Positions 1-5,352 of a stretch of DNA of 6,974 nucleotides are shown in pieces. The notes under the pieces are model-generated. The model was given only the letters and a program-made list of their open reading frames with translations, did no database searches and was not told the origin of the DNA. The position numbers and the translations under genes are program-made. Location: positions 1-6,974 of the forward strand of contig SKFV01000270.1 of assembly GCA_007117785.1 (NCBI GenBank), read 5' to 3'. The stretch comes from Pseudomonas sp. (GTDB lineage Bacteria; Pseudomonadota; Gammaproteobacteria; Pseudomonadales; Pseudomonadaceae). Position 1 is the first letter of the stretch. Every line of letters begins with the position of its first letter.

Positions 1-606
1 ATGGACGGCCCGCAAACGACCGCCGAACTGCGCCTGCGTGAAGAGCAAGCCGGGCTGGACCCGGTGCCGATTGTTGCCCTGACTGCCCACGCTCTGGCGC
101 ATGAGCGCCGGCAATTATTGAAATGCGGCATGAATGATTATCTGAGCAAGCCGACCAATCCCGAGCAACTGGTGCAATGCATCCAGAAATGGACCGGTCA
201 GCTACCTGGCGACGGACTGCAAAGCAGCCGCCCGCCGGCCAGTAGCGAAGACGCGCCTGATATCGCCAACCGCCCGCCCGTGCTGGATGCCCGCGAGGGC
301 TTGCGCCTGGCTGCAGGCAAGCCGGAACTGGCTCGTGACATGCTGGCCATGCTACTGGCCTCACTGGAGCAGGAGCAGAGCGAAATCAGTCTGGCCTTGA
401 GCAATAATGACCCTGAACGACTCTTGGAAAGAGTGCATCGGCTGCATGGGGCCAGTCGCTATTGTGGGGTGCCTGATCTGCGGCAACATTGCCTGAAGGT
501 AGAAAACCTGCTGAAAAACGATCAACCAGCCAATCTGGCGGTACGTGAATTGCTCGCAGCTATTCGCCGCCTGCAGCAGGCGGCGACGGAAACCTCATTC
601 CTGTGA
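1..606 (+). CDS. gacS: GacS/BarA-type hybrid sensor histidine kinase, C-terminal part (5' end outside window)
   Basis: This is the C-terminal 201 residues of a multi-domain phosphorelay kinase; the reading frame is open at base 1, so the ATG there is an internal Met, not a start. Residues 1-66 are the second half of a receiver domain: MDG follows the phospho-acceptor Asp (outside the window), with the conserved Thr at 28 (ALTA) and Lys at 50 (LSKP). A Pro/Ser-rich linker (about 67-92) leads to an Hpt domain (about 95-195) whose VHRLHGASRYCG motif places the phospho-His at 146. In the family, GacS/BarA phosphorylates the response regulator GacA/UvrY, which drives small RNAs that titrate CsrA/RsmA. 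The receiver plus Hpt order and the Hpt motif closely match GacS/BarA; another tripartite kinase is possible because the sensor half is not visible. Its TGA stop lies inside the 3' end of the opposing acpS gene. Confidence 0.85.
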   Translation: MDGPQTTAELRLREEQAGLDPVPIVALTAHALAHERRQLLKCGMNDYLSKPTNPEQLVQCIQKWTGQLPGDGLQSSRPPASSEDAPDIANRPPVLDAREGLRLAAGKPELARDMLAMLLASLEQEQSEISLALSNNDPERLLERVHRLHGASRYCGVPDLRQHCLKVENLLKNDQPANLAVRELLAAIRRLQQAATETSFL

Positions 607-975
607 CCAGACGGCAAAAGCCAGCGCCTGCTCGCGCTCATCACTGAGCGACAGCAGCATGCGTCCGCCGCCACCGGCGGCCAGACGTTCGGCGGCAGAG
701 CCTGTCAGGCTTACCAGGGGAGCGCCGGCTTCGTCACGGTCAATTTGCAGGTGTTGCCAGGACATACCTGCCGCCAGGCCGGTACCCAGCGCCTTGAGGA
801 TCGCCTCCTTGGCAGCAAAGCGCTTGGCCAGAAAACGCCCTGGCTGACCATGGGCCTGAAAACGGGCAAATTCATTCGGGGTCAGAATGCGGCGGGCAAA
901 GCGCTCACCCTGGCGTGTCAGCACGGCCTCGATACGCCCGACCTGAACCAGATCCGTACCGATACCACGAATCAT
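595..975 (-). CDS. acpS: Holo-[acyl-carrier-protein] synthase AcpS
   Basis: A 126-residue protein of the usual AcpS length (E. coli also 126). AcpS transfers 4'-phosphopantetheine from CoA to a Ser of apo-ACP, the activation step for fatty-acid synthesis, in the cytosol. Family marks: N-terminal GIGTDLV with metal-binding Asp8; RFLAKRFAAKEAILKALGTG-type core (residues 48-66) with Glu57, the second Mg-ligand position; and C-terminal SLSDER (109-114). The ATG overlaps the pdxJ TGA as ATGA (972-975), so translation is probably coupled; no clear Shine-Dalgarno sequence precedes it. pdxJ-acpS is a classic gammaproteobacterial pair. It is the last gene of the leftward operon, and its last 12 bases overlap the end of the opposing kinase gene. 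Confidence 0.95.
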   Translation of the reverse strand: MIRGIGTDLVQVGRIEAVLTRQGERFARRILTPNEFARFQAHGQPGRFLAKRFAAKEAILKALGTGLAAGMSWQHLQIDRDEAGAPLVSLTGSAAERLAAGGGGRMLLSLSDEREQALAFAVWSQE

Positions 976-1706
976 CGCTGCTGAGCCGCCGTAATCAGTG
1001 TGCGCATGTCACGTACCGCAGCAGCCAGCCCGGAAAACAGGGCCCGCGCAATAATAGCGTGACCAATATTCAGCTCGCACATGCCATCAATGGCCGCAAT
1101 AGGCTCGACATTGTGATAGTTCAGGCCATGCCCGGCATTAACAACCAGACCCAGCTTGCGTGCATGCGCCGCAGCCTGACGAATCGCCTTGAGCGCTGCA
1201 GCCTGCTCAGCACCCTGAGTATCGGCGTAGTGCCCGGTGTGCAGTTCAATCACCGGCGCCCCAAGACGACGGGCCATATCGATCTGGGCCAGATCGGGGT
1301 CGATAAACAAGGACACCTCGCTTCCCTGCTCGGTCAATTGCTCGACGGCAGCCTGGACTCGCGCCTGGTTACCGATCACATCCAGGCCACCTTCAGTGGT
1401 CAGCTCCTCGCGCTTCTCAGGGACCAGGCAAACATGCGCCGGGCGGATGTCACCGGCAAAAGCCAGCATGGCATCGGTCACCGCCAACTCAAGGTTCATC
1501 CGTGTCTGCAGCACCTCGGCGAGCAGACGCACATCGCGCTCCTGAATGTGCCGGCGATCTTCCCGCAAATGTACGGTAATCCCATCAGCACCTGCCTGCT
1601 CTGCCTCGATGGCGGCCTGCACCGGGTCGGGATATCGAGTACCACGGGCCTGGCGTACGGTAGCGATATGGTCAATATTGACCCCCAGCAGAACTCGGTC
1701 ACTCAT
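972..1706 (-). CDS. pdxJ: Pyridoxine 5'-phosphate synthase PdxJ
   Basis: A 244-residue protein (E. coli PdxJ is 243). It condenses 1-deoxy-D-xylulose 5-phosphate with 3-amino-2-oxopropyl phosphate to form pyridoxine 5'-phosphate, the ring-closing step of DXP-dependent vitamin B6 synthesis, as a TIM-barrel oligomer in the cytosol. Visible family motifs: GVNIDHIATVR (8-18), HLREDRRHI (46-54), NLELAVT (71-77), LVPEKR (94-99), TTEGGLDV (103-110), ELHTGHYA (154-161) and NAGHGLNYHNV (190-200). His46, Glu73 and His193 fall at the positions of the known catalytic residues. I chose the ATG at 1706 because it is preceded by AAGGA at an 8-base spacing and gives the family length; a GTG 54 bases upstream would add a non-conserved tail. 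It overlaps the recO end by 8 bp and the acpS start by 4 bp. Confidence 0.97.
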   Translation of the reverse strand: MSDRVLLGVNIDHIATVRQARGTRYPDPVQAAIEAEQAGADGITVHLREDRRHIQERDVRLLAEVLQTRMNLELAVTDAMLAFAGDIRPAHVCLVPEKREELTTEGGLDVIGNQARVQAAVEQLTEQGSEVSLFIDPDLAQIDMARRLGAPVIELHTGHYADTQGAEQAAALKAIRQAAAHARKLGLVVNAGHGLNYHNVEPIAAIDGMCELNIGHAIIARALFSGLAAAVRDMRTLITAAQQR

Positions 1707-2409
1707 GGTCGGATTCCTTGCTAACAGTAAAAAGTTGGCGGCTGTGCAATGGTTTATCACCCAGATGAACGGCCAGGGCCTGACGCATGAGGCGCTTAGC
1801 CCAACGCAGGGTTTCTATTGCCTGCCAGTCATCGGCGGCCATCGCCAGCAGCGCGGCACCCGGTATACCCGGCTGACCGGCGGCAACGGGCAACAGACCT
1901 TGCTCGGCCTGCCATTGATAGTATAAGCCAACTTGCAGTGGCTGCCCGGCGGCATCCTGTTGCAGGCTGAAGCCATAGCCCAATTCATTGAGCAATAGCC
2001 ACTCGAAGCGCCGCAACAGGGGTTCCAGTGGTTGCTGCTCGGCAAGCCTCTGAATGGCGCCTTGATAACTGGCAAAGATCAATGGTTGCGGCTCATCCGT
2101 CAACAACAAACGGGTAAGCAATTCGTTCAGATACAGGCCGCTGAATAGGGCATTGCCCTGCAAAGCGGGGAATGAGCCGGCGCGCTCGGCCTGTTGCAGG
2201 GTTTTCAGTTCGCCACGTCCGCTCAGGCTGAGCAATAGTGGCTGGAAAGGTTGCGGCGACAGGCTGCCTTTGCGTCCACCTCGCGCGCCACGCCAGACCA
2301 CACGCTGGCGGCCTTGCTGCAAGGTCAGCAGATCGACCAGCGCACTGGTGTCACGGTAGGGCCGGCTGTGCAGGACATAGGCGGGTATCAGGGTATTGGC
2401 CGCGGCCAT
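1699..2409 (-). CDS. recO: DNA repair protein RecO
   Basis: A 236-residue protein (E. coli RecO is 242). RecO works with RecR to load RecA on SSB-coated single-stranded DNA and anneals complementary strands in the RecF gap-repair pathway. The N-terminal part (about 8-80) is the OB-fold: AYVLHSRPYRDTSALVD (10-26), a basic WRGARGGRKG patch (39-48) and LQ-P-Q-F/GRGELKTL-like strands. A helical C-terminal part follows, with GLYLNELLTRLL (about 91-102), LRRFEWLLLNELGYG (131-145) and a terminal KPLHSRQLF (about 219-227) as in other RecO proteins. The ATG at 2409 lies two bases after the era stop and has no clear Shine-Dalgarno sequence, which suggests coupling to era translation. The stop lies within the first codons of pdxJ, as ATGAGTGA. 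Confidence 0.95.
   Translation of the reverse strand: MAAANTLIPAYVLHSRPYRDTSALVDLLTLQQGRQRVVWRGARGGRKGSLSPQPFQPLLLSLSGRGELKTLQQAERAGSFPALQGNALFSGLYLNELLTRLLLTDEPQPLIFASYQGAIQRLAEQQPLEPLLRRFEWLLLNELGYGFSLQQDAAGQPLQVGLYYQWQAEQGLLPVAAGQPGIPGAALLAMAADDWQAIETLRWAKRLMRQALAVHLGDKPLHSRQLFTVSKESDHE
1715..1719 (-). promoter_or_regulatory. Ribosome binding site of pdxJ
   Basis: AAGGA on the minus strand, eight bases before the ATG at 1706 and inside the recO coding sequence. It decides the start against the in-frame GTG at 1760. Confidence 0.75.
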
Positions 2410-2411
2410 GA

Positions 2412-3314
2412 TCAGCGATCGAAGGTGTAACCCAGAGAACTCAAGGCGCGCTCGTCGTCAGACCAGCCACGTTTTACCTTGACCCACATGTTCAGCATGA
2501 TCTTGCTGCCGAACAGTTTCTGCATGTCCAGACGCGCTTCCTGACCGATCTTTTTCATCCGGTCACCACCATCGCCAATAATGATTTTCTTCTGACCTTC
2601 TCGCTCTACCAGAATCAGCGCATGAATATGCAGGATCTTGCCTTCCTGCTTGAACTGCTCGATCTCAACCGTGACCTGGTAGGGAATCTCGGCACCCAGT
2701 TGGCGCATAACCTTCTCGCGAATCAATTCGGCCGCCAGAAAGCGTGAACTACGGTCGGTCAACTGATCGTCGGGGTAAAAATGCTCGCTTTCCGGCAAGC
2801 GCTCTGCAATCAGGGCTTCCAGGTGTTCGATATTGCGCCCTTGCAACGCCGACACGGGCACCACTTCAGCCTCAGGCAGCTGGGTCGTGAGCCATTCCAG
2901 GTGTGGCAGCAACTGCTTCTTGTCGTCCATCCGGTCAACTTTGTTGACGACCAGCAGTACCGGACACTGTACATGGCGCACGCGCTCAAGGACCATGTCG
3001 TCTTCATCGGTCCAGCGCAAGCGATCCACCACAAAAAGCACGACATCGACATCCCGCAGGGCCTGGCTGGCACTCTTGTTCATAAAGCGGTTGAGGGCTT
3101 TTTCTTTGTCCTTGTGCAGGCCGGGAGTATCCACGTAGATCGCTTGTACTGCACCCTCGCTTTTGATACCCAGCAAGGTGTGTCGTGTGGTTTGCGGCTT
3201 GCGTGAGGTAATCGCCAGTTTCTGGCCAAGAATATGGTTGAGTAGTGTCGACTTGCCCACATTGGGCCGGCCAACAATGGCCACATAGCCACAACGCGAT
3301 ACTGCTTCAGTCAT
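2412..3314 (-). CDS. era: GTPase Era
   Basis: A 300-residue essential GTPase (E. coli Era is 301) that binds the 3' end of 16S rRNA and assists 30S assembly, partly at the inner membrane. GTPase motifs: G1 GRPNVGKS (15-22), G2 within KPQTTRH (39-45), G3 DTPG (62-65), G4 NKVD (124-127) and G5 SAL (155-157). The DRSSRFLAAELIREKVMRQL segment (187-206) is the linker into the C-terminal KH domain (about 200-282), followed by KVKRGWSDDERALSSLGY (279-296). The KH GXXG loop reads GDGG (247-250) where relatives usually have a Lys at the third position. I chose the ATG at 3314, not the one 24 bases upstream, because GGAGA sits seven bases from its nearest edge and it gives the family N-terminus. It overlaps the rnc stop by 8 bp (ATGACTGA). 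Confidence 0.97.
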   Translation of the reverse strand: MTEAVSRCGYVAIVGRPNVGKSTLLNHILGQKLAITSRKPQTTRHTLLGIKSEGAVQAIYVDTPGLHKDKEKALNRFMNKSASQALRDVDVVLFVVDRLRWTDEDDMVLERVRHVQCPVLLVVNKVDRMDDKKQLLPHLEWLTTQLPEAEVVPVSALQGRNIEHLEALIAERLPESEHFYPDDQLTDRSSRFLAAELIREKVMRQLGAEIPYQVTVEIEQFKQEGKILHIHALILVEREGQKKIIIGDGGDRMKKIGQEARLDMQKLFGSKIMLNMWVKVKRGWSDDERALSSLGYTFDR

Positions 3315-3996
3315 CGACTTTCTCCGCGCCCAGGGCAATCAGTGCCTGCTGGGCCGCTTGTTGTTCAGCGAGGCGCCGACTGTTGCCGGCACCGAAGGTA
3401 GGTTCGTTGAGCAAACTGATACGGCAGTCCACTTTGAAGCTGCGGCAATGCGCATCACCGCTGCTTTCAATCACTTCATAACGCGGTAGCTCACAGTGCC
3501 GTGACTGCAGATATTCCTGCAGACGGGTCTTGGCGTCCTTGTTGTTGTCGACCAGGGTCAGGCTCTCGATATGCGCGGTCAGCCAATGCAGCACGCGCTC
3601 GCGAGCCACATCCATACCGCTGTCGAGGTAGATACCACCAATAATGGCTTCAGTCGCATCGGCGAGGATGGATTCACGACGAAACCCACCACTTTTCAGT
3701 TCGCCCGAACCGAGACGAAGAAAGTCACCCAGCTCGAAACCTTTGGCCAGTTCGGCCAGGGTCACGCCCTTGACCAGGCGCGCACGCAGGCGAGATAACT
3801 GCCCTTCGCGTGCCTGGGGGAAACGTTCAAAGAGAGCCTCGGCAGCAACAAAATTCAGTACCGAGTCACCCAGAAACTCGAGTCGCTCGTTATTGCGCCC
3901 ACCGAGACTCCGGTGCGTCAGGGCCAGCGTCAGCAGCTCCTGATCCTTGAAGGTATAGCCTATCTTGCGTTCCAGTTGGTCTAGCCTGTTACTCAC
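3307..3996 (-). CDS. rnc: Ribonuclease III
   Basis: A 229-residue double-strand-specific endoribonuclease (E. coli 226) that cuts the stems around 16S and 23S rRNA in the primary transcript and many sRNA-mRNA duplexes. The N-terminal catalytic domain carries the signature NERLEFLGDS (36-45) with Glu37, Glu40 and Asp44, plus Glu64, Asp113 and Glu116, matching all known metal-binding positions. The dsRNA-binding domain spans about 153-223, from DAKTRLQEYLQ to GAGNSRRLAEQQAA, with its C-terminal helix basic and Ala-rich as usual. The start is GTG at 3996, sharing GTGA (3993-3996) with the stop of the DUF4845 gene; no strong Shine-Dalgarno sequence is seen, so translation is probably coupled. Its stop overlaps the start of era. 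Confidence 0.97.
   Translation of the reverse strand: MSNRLDQLERKIGYTFKDQELLTLALTHRSLGGRNNERLEFLGDSVLNFVAAEALFERFPQAREGQLSRLRARLVKGVTLAELAKGFELGDFLRLGSGELKSGGFRRESILADATEAIIGGIYLDSGMDVARERVLHWLTAHIESLTLVDNNKDAKTRLQEYLQSRHCELPRYEVIESSGDAHCRSFKVDCRISLLNEPTFGAGNSRRLAEQQAAQQALIALGAEKVDD
3321..3325 (-). promoter_or_regulatory. Ribosome binding site of era
   Basis: GGAGA on the minus strand, inside the 3' end of rnc, six to seven bases before the ATG at 3314. It is the best Shine-Dalgarno match among the operon's overlapping junctions and sets the era start. Confidence 0.8.
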
Positions 3997-4370
3997 TTGA
4001 TCGGTCTGACAATATGGGTTTCATCAAAATGGACTAGCAGGTCCACGGTGTTCAGCAGCGGCGAGCGCACTTCATACTTGATCACCACAGTATAGGTGTC
4101 AGTGCCGCTGGACGTCACTTCAATCGCCTCGCTTGCATTAATGTCGCGGATACTGTTTATCTGCATGCCCCGCTCGATATGCCGGTTCATATCCCGCAGC
4201 GAGTTGATATTCAGGGTCGGATCATCATTCACCGATGTGACAATCTTGCGCAGTGAGAAGTGGTCCATATAAATGGGTGCCAGTTTCATCACAATGACCA
4301 GACCAAACACGATCAGGGTAATGATGGCGAGCCAGCCAAAAAACGACATGCCTTTCTGAGAGTGGCGCAT
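3993..4370 (-). CDS. DUF4845-family membrane-anchored protein of unknown function
   Basis: A 125-residue protein with the features of the DUF4845 family, found between lepB and rnc in Pseudomonas and other proteobacteria; its function is not known. It begins MRHSQKGMSFFGW, a short basic head followed by one hydrophobic helix (about 10-30), so it is predicted to be anchored in the inner membrane with the rest in the periplasm. The KG at 6-7 followed by the hydrophobic stretch resembles a type IV prepilin N-terminus, but position +5 is Gly instead of the usual Glu. Residues 37-70 (HFSLRKIVTSV...RHIERGM) look helical and 71-122 look mostly beta, containing INSIRDIN and YTVVIKYEVRSPLL. The ATG at 4370 has GAGG five bases upstream. 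The stop overlaps the rnc GTG, so the two are probably co-translated. Confidence 0.85.
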   Translation of the reverse strand: MRHSQKGMSFFGWLAIITLIVFGLVIVMKLAPIYMDHFSLRKIVTSVNDDPTLNINSLRDMNRHIERGMQINSIRDINASEAIEVTSSGTDTYTVVIKYEVRSPLLNTVDLLVHFDETHIVRPIK

Positions 4371-4375
4371 GATAG

Positions 4376-4379
4376 CCTC
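4376..4379 (-). promoter_or_regulatory. Ribosome binding site of the DUF4845 gene
   Basis: GAGG on the minus strand, five bases before the ATG at 4370. It supports this start and independent initiation after the 84-bp gap. Confidence 0.65.
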
Positions 4380-4405
4380 GTTACGTCCGTTGTTGGTATT
4401 CTGTA

Positions 4406-4429
4406 AACCCGGCCTCAGGCCAGACTGTT
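4406..4429 (-). other. Short hairpin in the lepB/DUF4845 gap, possible weak attenuator
   Basis: In the minus-strand RNA, CUGGCC and GGCCGG pair around a UGA loop (4409-4423, one G-U pair), and AAC/GUU can extend the stem below a three-base bulge. Only three U residues follow or fall within the stem base, so it does not qualify as a standard intrinsic terminator. It could slow polymerase, protect the 3' end of an upstream mRNA, or be chance. The remainder of the 84-bp gap (4371-4454) shows no clear -35/-10 pair. Confidence 0.35.
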
Positions 4430-4454
4430 ATCCGTGATACTCGGCTGCGCCGGC

Positions 4455-5333
4455 TCAGTTGATCCGCGACACAGTCGAGAAACTGGGCAAGTTGCGCAAC
4501 TTGGGTTCCGGCCAGTGCATCCATACGGCAAAGGCCTTACCGACAATATAGTTGTCTGGCACCATACCCCACAAGGGCTCATCAATATCCGGCGAACTCC
4601 AGTAACGACTATCATTGGAGTTATCGCGGTTATCGCCAACCATAAAGTAGTGCCCGTCCGGCACTGTCCACTCTTGCTCTGCGGGTGCCGGTGACAACTG
4701 TTTCAGCCGTATCTGATGCGGCTGAGCACCAATGAACTCCTCGCGCAACTCAACCTGAGCAACGGCTCGTAACGGATGACCGGGCGGAATCTCGTCATCC
4801 ACCCGGCGCTCGATTAATTCTTGCTCGATACGCTCGCCGTTAATCCAGAACTCTTTATCAGCATAGACCACATGATCCCCAGGCAAGCCGATTACCCGTT
4901 TAATATAGTTGATCCGCGGATCATTGGGGTAACGAAACACCATCACTTCGCCACGCTGCGGATCAGTCACCGGAATAATCTTGGTATCGATCACTGGCAA
5001 ACGCACACCATAGGCAAACTTGTTGACCAGGATAAAGTCACCCACTGCTAAAGTCGGCTTCATGGAGCCCGATGGAATCTGAAAGGGCTCAACCAGAAAA
5101 GAGCGCAGTATCAATACGATCGCCAACACCGGAAAGAAGGATTTGGCATATTCGATAACCAATGGCTCATGGGCCAGCTTCTCGCTGGTTTGCGGATCGG
5201 CTACATCCACCGACCGCTCGTAGCGCTCGACCGCAGCGGCGCGACGCGGCGCCAGCCAGAGACGATCAAGCAGGGCCAGAGCACCGGTAATGGCAACTGC
5301 CAGAACCAGAATCAAGGGAAAATCAATATGCAT
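4455..5333 (-). CDS. lepB: Signal peptidase I (leader peptidase)
   Basis: A 292-residue inner-membrane serine protease that removes signal peptides from exported proteins on the periplasmic side. Two N-terminal membrane segments are visible (about 4-24 and 64-80) with a basic, cytoplasmic loop between them (WLAPRRAAAVERYER, 26-40), the E. coli type topology. Box B is IPSGSMKPTL (86-95) with nucleophile Ser90; box D RYPNDPRINYIKRVIGLPGD (134-153) holds the general base Lys145; box E is GDNRDNSNDSRYW (233-245). The central insert (about 166-222) is the extended beta domain of proteobacterial enzymes. Length is slightly below E. coli's 324. The ATG at 5333 is the only reasonable in-frame start. 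It lies 17 bp after lepA, the usual lepA-lepB pairing, and is probably co-transcribed with it. Confidence 0.97.
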   Translation of the reverse strand: MHIDFPLILVLAVAITGALALLDRLWLAPRRAAAVERYERSVDVADPQTSEKLAHEPLVIEYAKSFFPVLAIVLILRSFLVEPFQIPSGSMKPTLAVGDFILVNKFAYGVRLPVIDTKIIPVTDPQRGEVMVFRYPNDPRINYIKRVIGLPGDHVVYADKEFWINGERIEQELIERRVDDEIPPGHPLRAVAQVELREEFIGAQPHQIRLKQLSPAPAEQEWTVPDGHYFMVGDNRDNSNDSRYWSSPDIDEPLWGMVPDNYIVGKAFAVWMHWPEPKLRNLPSFSTVSRIN

Positions 5334-5345
5334 GAGCGGAGTGTG

Positions 5346-5352
5346 CCTTCCT
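5346..5352 (-). promoter_or_regulatory. Shine-Dalgarno-like AGGAAGG before lepB
   Basis: AGGAAGG on the minus strand overlaps the lepA TAG stop and lies 12 bases before the lepB ATG, a longer spacing than usual. It suggests reinitiation by ribosomes finishing lepA. Confidence 0.45.

Noticed and set aside
665..680. GC-rich inverted repeat (CCGCCG/CGGCGG with a CCAC loop) as a terminator for the kinase gene
   Set aside because: It encodes the Gly-rich stretch of AcpS, and no T-run follows it in the plus direction, so it is better explained by coding sequence.
915..1724. Plus-strand open frame of 269 codons opposite pdxJ
   Set aside because: It is antisense to PdxJ, whose motifs are complete, and encodes no recognisable domain; it is a shadow frame.
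2781..3206. Plus-strand open frame of 141 codons opposite era
   Set aside because: It is antisense to the Era GTPase domain with no motif of its own.
3336..3338. Upstream start for era adding eight residues
   Set aside because: The ATG at 3314 has a better placed Shine-Dalgarno sequence and gives the family N-terminus and length.
4380..4410. Possible sigma-70 promoter (TTTACA as -35) ahead of the DUF4845 gene
   Set aside because: No acceptable -10 hexamer lies at the right spacing.
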